Shown here: in pieces, positions 1 through 6,339 of the stretch
Layout of the letters: each line of letters opens with the position of its first letter
How positions within the stretch are numbered: the stretch's first letter is position 1
Source of the DNA: Nitrospinota bacterium
GTDB taxonomy: Bacteria > JAUXIQ01
Direction of reading: 5' to 3'
Length of the DNA stretch: 8,215 bases
Assembly: GCA_030620925.1 (NCBI GenBank)
Contig: JAUXIQ010000073.1
Location: 1-8,215 of the forward strand
The notes under the pieces: model-generated
Databases searched by the model: none
What the model was told of the DNA's origin: nothing
Seen by the model: only the letters and a program-made list of their open reading frames with translations
Program-made: the position numbers and the translations under genes

Positions 1-125
1 CCACCGGTGGTGAGAAACACGTATTCTAAATAAATTGCTGCACATCAGAGACGAAAAAGCTTACTTTAGTAAGAATAATACCTTTAAAATAAAATATTGT
101 TATTTGAATTTTAGGAATTAAAAAG

Positions 126-154
126 TGTCCAATGCGTCGAAAATATGGTATAAA
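126..154 (+). promoter_or_regulatory. Extended -10 promoter for the radical SAM gene
   Basis: Positions 146-154 read TGG followed by TATAAA, which matches an extended -10 element (TGn plus 5 of 6 bases of TATAAT). The -35 region at 126-131 (TGTCCA) is poor, as is usual for extended -10 promoters. Transcription would start near 161. This lies downstream of the ATG at 154 and upstream of the ATG at 217, which helps choose the start of the following gene. The preceding 125 bases are AT-rich and hold no gene. They include a perfect 10-bp palindrome at 1-10 (CCACCGGTGG) and a short CTTAC/GTAAG inverted repeat at 60-73. No transcription data are available, so this is a motif call only. Confidence 0.45.
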
Positions 155-216
155 TGGGTATTCAGGATTTCGGGCAAGAGATTTTTCGATGTTCCCTCTT
201 AATTCAGACTGATGTT

Positions 217-1674
217 ATGAAAATTCCACTCATTTTCGTAAGAGACAAGCGGTATTTTTCGCTACCCTCCTCAAAGTTCGTCAATCGGAGAGTGAAAAAC
301 CCTTACCCGGGCGGTAAGAAGCATTACGTATACGGCGAGCCGCCCCTGGGAATCATGTACCTCTCATCGATCCTGAAGCAAGCGGGACACGAGGTAACCC
401 TCTCGGATCAGAGCCATCCGGAATATTCGGATGAAAAATTCGTAGAATCGCTCATCAAAGAACGACCAGATATGGTCGGCATCAGTTTCTTGAGCAACGT
501 GTGCTACCCCGCAGCCTGCAGCCTCTCCAGAAAGATAAAAGCCGCTCTCCCCTCAACCAAGATAGTCTACGGCGGGGTATTCTCCACCATCAACGCGGAA
601 AAGATAGTCGCTTCCGAGGCTTCGGTTGACATAGTGGCGAGGGGAGATGGTGAGGGCATCATCCGGGACCTGGCGGAAGGTCTCGATAAGCTCGACGACA
701 TACCGGGCATAACCTTCAGGTCTGAGGCCGGTGAAGTGGTCGAGACTCCTGATCGTGAAATGATCGAAGACCTCGATTCGATCCCCTTTCCCGATCGAGA
801 AAGCCTGGACATAAACTATATAGCCTCCCTTCCGCTGACTGCGCCGGCGGTCATCTGGGACCGTCCATTCACCACGTTACAATCTTCTCGCGGCTGCCCT
901 TTCGATTGCGTATACTGCAATTGCCCCACTTTCAGCAACAGGAAATGCCGGTTCCGCTCGGCGGAAAACGTCTTGAAGGAGATCGACGAGATAGAGCGGG
1001 AGGGCTACAGCTCCTTCTGTTTCATCGATGACAACTTTCTCCTTAAAACAGAGAGGGTTGAGGAGATATGCGAAGGCATGATCGCCAACCACCATTCATT
1101 TAAGTGGGCATGTGAGGGGCGGATCGATCCCCAGGTAAACGGAATTTTCGATAAACTCTCCGCGGCAGGCTGCGACATGGTCATGTTCGGGATCGAAAGC
1201 GGTTCTCAGCGAATTCTGGACAGCATGAAAAAGAGAACGAAGCTCCCCGACATTGCAAAGGGGGTGGCAAACGCTAAAAAAGCTGGTATCTCCATAATAC
1301 ACGGGTTCTTCATACTGGGATCGGTCGGAGAAACGGTCGAAGAGTTAGAGCGGACATTTACTTTTGCAGAGCGCCTGAAGATAAACACCTTCGGTTTCAA
1401 CTCCCTGCTCGCTTTCAGGGGAACATCCCTCTGGGATGAAGCCGTCGCCAGTGGTCTTATTGACGAGGAGAAACACTGGGATAAGATGTTCGCCATCCAT
1501 GCTATCCATCCCGATGCCATCGATTCCAAGACGCTCTTCAAGCTCAAGGCTAAATTCGTTAAACGCCTGATCGTCAAAAAAATTCTGAGAAATCCTCTCG
1601 TCGCGGCCAAAATCTTCAAAAGATTTCTGGACAGCATGTCGGTGAGAGACCTTTACCAGCTTCTCAGATCTTAG
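217..1674 (+). CDS. Radical SAM protein with N-terminal cobalamin-binding-like domain
   Basis: Predicted 485-aa radical SAM enzyme of the B12-binding-domain class (BchE/P-methyltransferase-like architecture); the substrate is unknown. Residues about 1-170 form a Rossmann-like B12-binding-type domain (PPLG at 42-45, YGG near 118-120, GDGEG at 143-147). The radical SAM barrel follows at about 222-400. It has the CxxxCxxC cluster ligands C227, C231 and C234, FIDDN at 269-273, GIESG at 325-329 and GFFILG...GET at 363-373. The rest is a basic C-terminal extension. The canonical DxHxxG cobalamin-ligand motif is not visible; the corresponding stretch reads SDQSHPEYSD, so true B12 binding is uncertain. 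Two further cysteines (C236, C244) follow the cluster closely. The frame is open back to an ATG at 154, which would add 21 residues, but that codon overlaps a promoter -10 element and the family-like N-terminus MKIPLIFV begins at 217. Neither start has a strong Shine-Dalgarno. The gene is convergent with the next gene, 26 nt away, with no partner genes in the same operon. Confidence 0.85.
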   Translation: MKIPLIFVRDKRYFSLPSSKFVNRRVKNPYPGGKKHYVYGEPPLGIMYLSSILKQAGHEVTLSDQSHPEYSDEKFVESLIKERPDMVGISFLSNVCYPAACSLSRKIKAALPSTKIVYGGVFSTINAEKIVASEASVDIVARGDGEGIIRDLAEGLDKLDDIPGITFRSEAGEVVETPDREMIEDLDSIPFPDRESLDINYIASLPLTAPAVIWDRPFTTLQSSRGCPFDCVYCNCPTFSNRKCRFRSAENVLKEIDEIEREGYSSFCFIDDNFLLKTERVEEICEGMIANHHSFKWACEGRIDPQVNGIFDKLSAAGCDMVMFGIESGSQRILDSMKKRTKLPDIAKGVANAKKAGISIIHGFFILGSVGETVEELERTFTFAERLKINTFGFNSLLAFRGTSLWDEAVASGLIDEEKHWDKMFAIHAIHPDAIDSKTLFKLKAKFVKRLIVKKILRNPLVAAKIFKRFLDSMSVRDLYQLLRS

Positions 1675-1700
1675 ACAAAAAATCAGTGCAGTCGGGCCTT

Positions 1701-2888
1701 CTATCTGATGGCGCTGAGCTTCCGCTGACCGCCCCATTTCTTCAACTGACGCTCCGCCATCCGAATGGCGGCCTGCCTGGGAGTGATATTCTCTTCCCTG
1801 CTCTCTTTCAACAGCCGCCTGGTGGCGCGTCGTATCCGGCGGCACATCTCGCCGTAAATTTTCTCTGCGCTGTATTCCACCTGCCCCGTCATAAGGCAGC
1901 CGAAACCGCATGCGGCCCCCGAATTGGCCACGAAATCGGGTATAACAGTAACGCTCCTTTTACACAATTCGGCCTGGGCCTCGGCGGTGGTGGGGATGTT
2001 GGCTCCCTCCACGATGAGCCGGGCCTTGATCTTGTCCATGTTTCTCCTGTTTATCACATCCTTCCCGGCGGCGGGAACCAATATATCGGCATCCACTTCC
2101 AACCATCGGCTGCCGGGGAGTTTGCGGTAATCAAAGTTCAGTTTCCGCCTGTCTATCCTGCCGTTAAGGTCTTTGGCGGCGTATATTCTCTCCACCGGCA
2201 GCCCCCGGGGATCGTAGATCACGCCTTCGATATCGGAGACGGCGACTATCTTCATCCCCATCTCGCTCAAGAACAGCGCCGTGCTCCCGCCCACGGTGCC
2301 GAATCCCTGGACGGACACCCCTGCCCCTCTAACGCTCATTTTCAAAGAACGGCAGGCTTCTTCTACGCATTCGGCGAGCCCTTTTCCGTTGAGCAGCTCT
2401 TCGAGGTTCCCCTCGGTATCCGTTATGTCCAGATCGTCGGATAACTCAAGCTCTACTCCCAAGTCGGCCATCCTTTCCTTTGCCACGGAGATGGGGTTGA
2501 TCTCCGCCGTCCCGTAAAGGAGCGCCACGTCGTTGACGTTTATGCCCATGTCCTCGCCCGTAAGGTATATGCTGCGCAGGAAGGGGCGTATCATCATGGA
2601 GAACGCCTGGATCAGCTTCTTCTTGTTCCTGCCCGCCGGGTCGCCCACTATCCCCGATTTACCTCCGCCGATGGGAACGCCCACGGCGGCGAATTTATAG
2701 GTCATGGTCTCAGCAAGGCGTCCGATCTCCTTGAGAGTTACCCGGGGATGCATTCGAAGCCCGCCGGCGGAAATGCCGTTGACCAGGCTGTGAACCACCA
2801 CGAAACCCCTGAGCCCACTGGCTTCGTCACGCAGCTCGACCCTGTAATAAGGCTCGCCTCCGGCCCCCATCCTAACCTCTTCTAACAT
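1701..2888 (-). CDS. Glu/Leu/Phe/Val dehydrogenase family oxidoreductase
   Basis: Predicted 395-aa NAD(P)-dependent amino-acid dehydrogenase, catalysing reversible oxidative deamination of an L-amino acid to its 2-oxoacid; likely cytosolic. The N-terminal substrate domain has GGLRMHP at 42-48, MTYK with K65, GGGK with catalytic-type K77, and GEDMG with D113. These match K68, K80 and D115 of leucine dehydrogenase in spacing. The Rossmann domain carries GFGTVG at 195-200. VEGANIPTTAEA at 293-304 and PDFVANSGA at 317-325 are more glutamate-dehydrogenase-like. The residue just before GGLR is A41, where glutamate dehydrogenases have the lysine that holds the substrate side-chain carboxylate and leucine dehydrogenase has leucine. 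I therefore infer a non-acidic substrate and avoid a gdhA or ldh name. The ATG at 2888 is preceded by AGAGGAGA about 12 nt upstream (2901-2908). The gene is monocistronic, with a candidate promoter at 2946-2974, and convergent with the radical SAM gene. Length fits the family and no frame damage is seen. Confidence 0.9.
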   Translation of the reverse strand: MLEEVRMGAGGEPYYRVELRDEASGLRGFVVVHSLVNGISAGGLRMHPRVTLKEIGRLAETMTYKFAAVGVPIGGGKSGIVGDPAGRNKKKLIQAFSMMIRPFLRSIYLTGEDMGINVNDVALLYGTAEINPISVAKERMADLGVELELSDDLDITDTEGNLEELLNGKGLAECVEEACRSLKMSVRGAGVSVQGFGTVGGSTALFLSEMGMKIVAVSDIEGVIYDPRGLPVERIYAAKDLNGRIDRRKLNFDYRKLPGSRWLEVDADILVPAAGKDVINRRNMDKIKARLIVEGANIPTTAEAQAELCKRSVTVIPDFVANSGAACGFGCLMTGQVEYSAEKIYGEMCRRIRRATRRLLKESREENITPRQAAIRMAERQLKKWGGQRKLSAIR

Positions 2889-2928
2889 GGCCGCCCCCTT
2901 TCTCCTCTGAAAAATAGAATTAGCGCTG

Positions 2929-2949
2929 TAACTGTTTGATAACAGATTA
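2929..2949. promoter_or_regulatory. Inverted repeat at the predicted transcription start of the dehydrogenase gene
   Basis: CTGTT (2932-2936) and AACAG (2941-2945) are perfect inverted arms around TGAT. With one bulged A the arms extend to TAA/TTA at 2929-2931 and 2947-2949. The repeat is centred just downstream of the predicted minus-strand -10, near the expected transcription start, where a repressor would bind. It is short and AT-rich, so chance is possible. Confidence 0.25.
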
Positions 2950-2974
2950 GAACTTTATCAGAGGCAGATTGCAA
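2946..2974 (-). promoter_or_regulatory. Sigma70-like promoter for the dehydrogenase gene
   Basis: Read on the minus strand, TTGCAA (2974-2969) is followed after exactly 17 nt by TCTAAT (2951-2946). This is 4 of 6 and 5 of 6 matches to the -35 and -10 consensus. Transcription would start near 2939, giving a leader of about 50 nt that contains the AGAGGAGA ribosome-binding site. Identified by eye, without scoring against background. Confidence 0.4.
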
Positions 2975-3060
2975 ATTCTACAAATAACTATCTGACCGCC
3001 CGAAGACGCACGATATATTATGTTGCCTGTTCAGCGCAAAACAGCACCGGCTCAATAGTG

Positions 3061-3089
3061 TTGAAATGGTCTTAACGTAGTGTTAGAGT
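3061..3089 (+). promoter_or_regulatory. Sigma70-like promoter for the HAD phosphatase gene
   Basis: TTGAAA at 3061-3066 (5 of 6 to the -35 consensus) is followed after 17 nt by TAGAGT at 3084-3089 (4 of 6 to the -10). The start codon lies 35 nt downstream, after a purine-rich ribosome-binding site. TTGAAA and TTTCAA (3089-3094) form inverted half-sites flanking the -10, so regulator binding is possible but unproven. A weaker alternative is TATTAT at 3016-3021 with CTGACC at 2992-2997, which would give a long leader. Confidence 0.4.
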
Positions 3090-3123
3090 TTCAAACTTAA
3101 GAGGACGAGGGGGAATTCGCACC

Positions 3124-3804
3124 ATGGACTTCGCAAACGTGGACACCATTATTTTCGATTTCGACGGTACGCTGGCCCGCGCCGAAATAGACTTCGCGGC
3201 AATGAAAAGGGGCCTTCTGGCCCTTGCCGCGGAATTCGGGATAAGCGAGGGGGAGCTGCAAGAATCCTACGCCCTGGAGCTTCTGGAGGAAATCCACGCC
3301 AACCTTGAAGGACGGGACAGCGGGCAGGCCACGCTCTTCAGCGGCCGGGCCCACGACATGATAAAAGAGATGGAGCTGGAGGCGGCCCGCCGGGGGGAGA
3401 TTCTGGCGGGAGTGGAACGCGCCCTGTTGCAGCTGAAGACGATGGGCTACAAGCTGGGGATAGTCACCCGCAACTGCACCCAGGCGGTGGAGATAATACT
3501 GGAGGGATGCGACCTGCCCCACGACCTGCTGCTCACCCGCGACCACGTCCCTGCCGCCAAGCCGCACCCCGTGCATCTCGAAGCGGCCCTGAAGAAACTG
3601 GGCAGCGTGCCGGAAAAGACCATCCTGGTGGGGGACAGCTCCATAGACATAGTGGCCGGGACGGCGGTGGGCATACCCTTCAACATAGGCGTCCTCACCG
3701 GACGTTACTCCTCGCAGCAACTCATGGAGGCGGGCGCATGCAGCGTTCTGAAAAGCGCCGCCGAGCTCCCAGCCCTGCTGGTCCCCTCCGCGCCTGAAAC
3801 ATAA
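3124..3804 (+). CDS. HAD-superfamily hydrolase (phosphoglycolate phosphatase-like)
   Basis: Predicted 226-aa magnesium-dependent phosphatase of the haloacid dehalogenase superfamily; cytosolic. All four HAD motifs are present. Motif I is FDFDGT with nucleophile D12 and acid/base D14. Motif II is T115 in IVTRN. Motif III is K146 in AKPHP. Motif IV is GDSSID with metal ligands D171 and D175. A helical cap of subfamily I type lies between motif I and motif II (about 20-95). Length and motif spacing fit Gph- or pyrophosphatase PpaX-like members, but these motifs do not fix the substrate, so no gene name is given. The ATG is preceded by GAGGACGAGGGGG at 3101-3113, about 10 nt upstream. The gene stands alone, divergent from the dehydrogenase and convergent with the zinc-ribbon gene. 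Confidence 0.88.
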   Translation: MDFANVDTIIFDFDGTLARAEIDFAAMKRGLLALAAEFGISEGELQESYALELLEEIHANLEGRDSGQATLFSGRAHDMIKEMELEAARRGEILAGVERALLQLKTMGYKLGIVTRNCTQAVEIILEGCDLPHDLLLTRDHVPAAKPHPVHLEAALKKLGSVPEKTILVGDSSIDIVAGTAVGIPFNIGVLTGRYSSQQLMEAGACSVLKSAAELPALLVPSAPET

Positions 3805-3810
3805 AGGCCT

Positions 3811-3833
3811 GACCGCCGGGTGAGACGGTGGTC
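3811..3833 (+). terminator. Weak hairpin after the HAD gene
   Basis: GACCGCC (3811-3817) can pair with GGTGGTC (3827-3833), seven pairs including one G-U, around a 9-nt loop, six bases after the HAD stop codon. The following TCTTCT is only mildly T-rich, so this is a doubtful intrinsic terminator. A second 6-bp perfect inverted repeat, CCTGAT/ATCAGG, sits at 3890-3908 in the same gap between the two convergent genes. I see no supported gene in 3805-3951. Confidence 0.25.
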
Positions 3834-3951
3834 TCTTCTGCCAGAGGATGAGAAAAACCGAAGAGCAGGCTTTAATAAACCCACCTGCCCCTGATGATGA
3901 AAATCAGGTTATAGAAATACTGCCTCGCCCCGAAAAAGCGGAACGCTCCTT

Positions 3952-4269
3952 CTATCGCTTGAATATGCTCAGCATCCCCTTGAAGAAGCTTATCCGATCA
4001 TCGACTTCCATTTGGACGAGAGATTCGAACTCTCCCTTGTCGAAGTAGAGGCCCCCACACTGCGTGCACTTATCTATCAGCACCTCGTGGTTGTTTATGG
4101 TTTTCATCTGCTGGCCGCACTTGGGGCATCTCATCCAGTGCAGAGCTCTGGCCCGCTCCTTTTCGTCTTCTATCTTTCGAGCGGACCCTTCCGCCTCCTG
4201 TCCTTTATAGACGTGCAGCTCTTTTTCTTTTATCCACAGGTCTTCATCTTCACGAAACATGTCGCTCAC
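3952..4269 (-). CDS. Small zf-TFIIB-type zinc-ribbon protein
   Basis: Predicted 105-aa protein with one zinc ribbon of the TFIIB-like family (zf-TFIIB). The CPKC pair (C48, C51) is followed 16 residues later by CTQC (C68, C71), then the family-typical GGLYFDKGE at 72-80. The four cysteines should bind one zinc ion. The function of this widespread small family is not established. The first 45 residues are charged and probably helical, and the tail is FFKGMLSIFKR. The start is uncertain: a GTG at 4269 has GGAAAG close upstream, while an in-frame ATG at 4260 would give 102 aa with a more distant purine run. It is divergent from the CDF transporter, sharing a 258-nt upstream region; a link through zinc is possible but is inference only. 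Confidence 0.75.
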   Translation of the reverse strand: MSDMFREDEDLWIKEKELHVYKGQEAEGSARKIEDEKERARALHWMRCPKCGQQMKTINNHEVLIDKCTQCGGLYFDKGEFESLVQMEVDDRISFFKGMLSIFKR

Positions 4270-4297
4270 ACCCCTTTCCGCCGTCTAATTTTCCCCC

Positions 4298-4325
4298 CTT
4301 ATATAAATTTAAAGCGTAAACCCAA
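4298..4325 (-). promoter_or_regulatory. Possible promoter for the zinc-ribbon gene
   Basis: On the minus strand TTGGGT (4325-4320) is followed after 16 nt by TATAAG (4303-4298). The -10 is fair and the -35 has only its first three bases right. It lies about 30 nt before the predicted start in an AT-rich stretch, which suits a promoter. Confidence 0.3.
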
Positions 4326-4340
4326 TATCGCAAAGTTTAT

Positions 4341-4402
4341 CGACCGCTCCGGGGCGCATAGCTGGCGAAGACGAATGCGACTTCATTTCCCCGGAGCTGT
4401 CG
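4341..4402. other. Two-part hairpin/cruciform between the zinc-ribbon and CDF genes
   Basis: CGACCGCTCCGGGG (4341-4354) is complementary to CCCCGGAGCTGTCG (4389-4402) at 13 of 14 positions, including a perfect 9-bp core GCTCCGGGG. Directly inside, CGCAT (4355-4359) pairs with ATGCG (4375-4379), leaving a 15-nt loop and an unpaired ACTTCATTT on the 3' side. A further GTGAG/CTCAC pair lies at 4404-4431. It could be a structured leader RNA, a protein-binding cruciform or a dispersed palindromic repeat. I could not match it to the NiCo (czcD) or yybP-ykoY metal riboswitch consensus by eye. The rest of 4270-4527 is AT-rich spacer with no gene; a lone TATGAT at 4456-4461 is the best -10 candidate for the CDF gene and has no matching -35. 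Confidence 0.45.
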
Positions 4403-4527
4403 CGTGAGAAGGATGTTTTGCTATCACTCACCTCATATATTAAAAGACCGTAGAGTATGATCTCTCTCTGCTTCATAATGTCCCGGGTAAGGACGCTTAT
4501 TCATTCATAGAGAGGATACGGCCGTTC

Positions 4528-5433
4528 ATGGCGGCAGATAAAAGTGGCTATCATAAAGGACGCAGGGTCACCCTGATCGGTCTGGGATGCAACGCGGTCC
4601 TGTTCATAATCAAGCTGTTGGCCGGAATATACGGAAACAGCCAGGCCCTCATAGCTGACGCCGTGCACACCCTGTCGGACCTGGTCACCGACACAGTGGT
4701 GCTACTCGGTCTCAAATTCTCCAGTATGCCCAAAGACGAAGACCATCCTTACGGCCACGAAAGAATCGAGACCCTCTCCACCCTCATCCTGGGCGCCATC
4801 CTGGTATATATCGCTCTGAAAATAGGGTTCGGCTCGCTGAAGGCCGTCTACCTGCATCAAGGATACGCAACGAAGACCGTGGCGGTGGCGGTAGCCGCCA
4901 TATCCCTGGTCACCAAAGAGATACTGTTCCGCTACACTATCAAGGAGGGAGAAAGTATTCGCAGCCAGTCGGTAATCGCCAACGCCTGGCATCATCGCAC
5001 GGACGCCTTATCGTCGGTGGCGGTTTTGGTGGGAGTGAGCGCGGCGGCTTTCTTCCCTTCCCTGAGAATTCTGGACGCATACGCCGCCATCATAGTGGCT
5101 GTAATCATCGTGGTGGTCGGCTCCAGGGTGGGTCTGAAAGCGGCCGGGGCCCTGGTAGATACCGCCGCCCGCAGGGAAGTGAGAGAAAAGATAGCTGACA
5201 TCATCAGCGGCGTGGACGGCGTCCAACTGGTCCACGACCTCAACACGCGATACTCCGGCGGATATATCCTGGCCGACGTGCACATCGAGGTAGACCCCGA
5301 CATCTCTGTCAATGAAGGGCATAACATCGCCACCAGGGTCAAGGAGGAAGTGCTTTCAGCCGTACCGGAGGTCATGAACCTTCTGGTGCACGTGGAGCCC
5401 TCCGGGGACTATATGGCCCGTCATAAGAAATAA
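4528..5433 (+). CDS. Cation diffusion facilitator (CDF) family metal efflux transporter
   Basis: Predicted 301-aa inner-membrane metal/proton antiporter exporting a divalent cation (Zn, Co, Ni, Fe, Cd or Mn in the family). It has the usual six transmembrane helices, roughly at residues 14-34, 40-62, 84-104, 117-134, 150-176 and 183-203, then a soluble ferredoxin-like C-terminal domain (about 212-292). Transport-site residues are H47 and D51 in helix 2 (DAVHTLSD) and H155 and D159 in helix 5 (HHRTD). A two-His/two-Asp site is usual for zinc-type CDFs, whereas DxxxD in helix 2 is typical of YiiP. HPYGHERIE at 73-81 is the conserved cytosolic loop. C-terminal histidines 236, 252, 265 and 288 may bind regulatory metal. 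AGAGG at 4511-4515 lies 12 nt before the ATG, a rather long spacing. The gene is monocistronic, with a terminator 78 nt downstream. Confidence 0.92.
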   Translation: MAADKSGYHKGRRVTLIGLGCNAVLFIIKLLAGIYGNSQALIADAVHTLSDLVTDTVVLLGLKFSSMPKDEDHPYGHERIETLSTLILGAILVYIALKIGFGSLKAVYLHQGYATKTVAVAVAAISLVTKEILFRYTIKEGESIRSQSVIANAWHHRTDALSSVAVLVGVSAAAFFPSLRILDAYAAIIVAVIIVVVGSRVGLKAAGALVDTAARREVREKIADIISGVDGVQLVHDLNTRYSGGYILADVHIEVDPDISVNEGHNIATRVKEEVLSAVPEVMNLLVHVEPSGDYMARHKK

Positions 5434-5510
5434 CTCTCTGCCTTTTTTCTGCTGGAGGAGTTCAATCGAGTGGTCGTGAACTTCCCGTGGGATTAATCTC
5501 CACGCAAACA

Positions 5511-5544
5511 GGGGGCGCCGGTTTGAACGCCCCCCGCTTTTTTT
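5511..5544 (+). terminator. Intrinsic terminator after the CDF transporter gene
   Basis: GGGGGCG (5511-5517) pairs perfectly with CGCCCCC (5528-5534) around a 10-nt loop and is followed within four bases by seven T residues (5538-5544). This is the clearest rho-independent terminator in the window. It points rightward, ending the CDF transcript 78 nt after the stop codon, and has no A-tract on its left, so it should not serve the opposing gene. A smaller CGTGG/CCACG hairpin at 5486-5504 precedes it. Confidence 0.85.
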
Positions 5545-5607
5545 CATTTCAGTTGCTAGTCCCTGCGCAGTAACATCAGCGTTCACCTTGAGGATGGAAA
5601 CCCTCCC

Positions 5608-6240
5608 CTATGTCTCCAGCCACAGAACGTCGCCGAAGGGGACCTTGTCTCTGGGCTTGGAGCGGAAAACTTCGTATTGAGCCTTGGACTCCCCCACCGT
5701 GGTGCCATCCCCGTGGCCGGGGTGAAGCCTGGTTTCGTCGGGGAGGGTGTAAATCTTGGATACGATGCTGTTCACCAGCGTCTCGAAGTTTTCGGGACTC
5801 GAAGTTTTGCCGGGGCCGCCGGGGAACACGTTATCGCCCGCTATCATATCACCGTTGAGCAGAAAACAGACGCCGCCTTCAGTGTGGCCGGGGGTGTGTA
5901 CGACTTTAACGCTGAAGTTGCCGCACTGGATTATCTCGCCGTCTTGCAGCTCGCGGTCCGGCTTGGAGCCGAGCATGGAGATATCCCCGGGGTGGATGGC
6001 GGAGGGAGCGCCGGTGGCTTTTTTGACCGCGTCGTAGGCCTGGATGTGATCGAAATGGGCGTGGGTGAACAGTATCTCCTTGACACTGGTGCCTTCGGCA
6101 AGTTTCAGTATCTTCTCCGCCTCGTCTGCGGGGTCTATTATCAGGCTATCGTTGGTTTCCGAGCAGACCAGCACATAGCTGTTGACTCCGTATGGTTCCA
6201 CTGTAATCTGCCTTATTTCAGCGCAACTCGCTCCATTCAT
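5608..6240 (-). CDS. Metallo-beta-lactamase-fold hydrolase (glyoxalase II-like)
   Basis: Predicted 210-aa binuclear metallohydrolase resembling hydroxyacylglutathione hydrolase/glyoxalase II-type small MBL proteins, which often cleave thioesters. The metal site is complete: HAHFDH at 60-65 (H60, H62, D64, H65), H119 in PGHT, bridging D136 in AGDN, and H176 in HPGHGD. Strand-rich N-terminus with GVNSYVL (18-24) and IIDPAD (34-39) is typical. Length equals that of short GloB-like proteins lacking the long glutathione-binding C-terminal domain of classical glyoxalase II, so the thiol partner and substrate are unknown. The ATG at 6240 has a perfect AGGAGG (6252-6247 on the minus strand) 6 nt upstream, which fixes the start. 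The gene is convergent with the CDF gene and divergent from the crotonase gene. An acyl-CoA or related thioester role is only an inference from that neighbour. Confidence 0.9.
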   Translation of the reverse strand: MNGASCAEIRQITVEPYGVNSYVLVCSETNDSLIIDPADEAEKILKLAEGTSVKEILFTHAHFDHIQAYDAVKKATGAPSAIHPGDISMLGSKPDRELQDGEIIQCGNFSVKVVHTPGHTEGGVCFLLNGDMIAGDNVFPGGPGKTSSPENFETLVNSIVSKIYTLPDETRLHPGHGDGTTVGESKAQYEVFRSKPRDKVPFGDVLWLET

Positions 6241-6303
6241 CGTTTTCCTCCTCGTCTCAGACGTTTGCTGCCTTCTAACCTTCGTGACAGGGCAAATAAA
6301 AAC

Positions 6304-6332
6304 TTGAATAAAATATAACCCGTTACTATAGT
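6304..6332 (+). promoter_or_regulatory. Sigma70-like promoter for the crotonase gene
   Basis: TTGAAT at 6304-6309 is followed after exactly 17 nt by TATAGT at 6327-6332 (5 of 6 to the -10 consensus). Transcription would start near 6339, about 70 nt before the ATG at 6410, leaving room for the GGAGG at 6396-6400. This is the best promoter match in the window. Confidence 0.55.
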
Positions 6333-6339
6333 AATCGGG
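6319..6339. promoter_or_regulatory. Palindromic operator candidate over the crotonase promoter
   Basis: TTACTATAGTAA (6323-6334) is a perfect 12-bp palindrome that contains the predicted -10. It is flanked by CCCG (6319-6322) and, after one extra T, CGGG (6336-6339), extending the dyad to about 21 bp. An outer inverted pair, CTTGAAT (6303-6309) and ATTCAAG (6351-6357), brackets it, and TTGAA/TTCAA repeats at 6343-6356. The position suits a repressor site, for example of a TetR or FadR-type fatty-acid regulator, but no regulator gene is in the window. As RNA it could also fold into a hairpin followed by GTTTTG, a weak terminator. Confidence 0.4.

Noticed and set aside
1-10. CCACCGGTGG palindrome as an attachment or integration site
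   Set aside because: It is a single 10-bp palindrome at the window edge without a matching copy, integrase or tRNA gene.
1686-2444. Long plus-strand open frame opposite the dehydrogenase gene (252 codons)
   Set aside because: It is antisense to a well-conserved enzyme, has a proline- and glycine-rich composition without domain motifs, and no ribosome-binding site; GC-rich codons leave the opposite frame open.
3097-3720. Minus-strand open frame opposite the HAD gene (207 codons)
   Set aside because: Shadow of a gene with all four HAD motifs; no start signal or domain of its own.
3848-4048. 66-codon plus-strand frame between the HAD and zinc-ribbon genes
   Set aside because: Its second half is antisense to the zinc-ribbon coding sequence, the purine run directly abuts the ATG, and no motif is seen.
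4341-4500. NiCo or yybP-ykoY metal riboswitch before the CDF gene
   Set aside because: The conserved nucleotides of these classes were not found by eye; only generic hairpins are present, so it is listed as an unassigned structured element.
4528-4528. A zinc-homeostasis operon made of the zinc-ribbon and CDF genes
   Set aside because: The genes are divergent with 258 nt between them; zinc as structural ligand of a ribbon protein does not imply a zinc-handling role.
5677-6318. Plus-strand open frame opposite the MBL-fold gene (213 codons)
   Set aside because: The minus-strand product has a complete metal site and a perfect AGGAGG; the antisense product has no recognisable motif.
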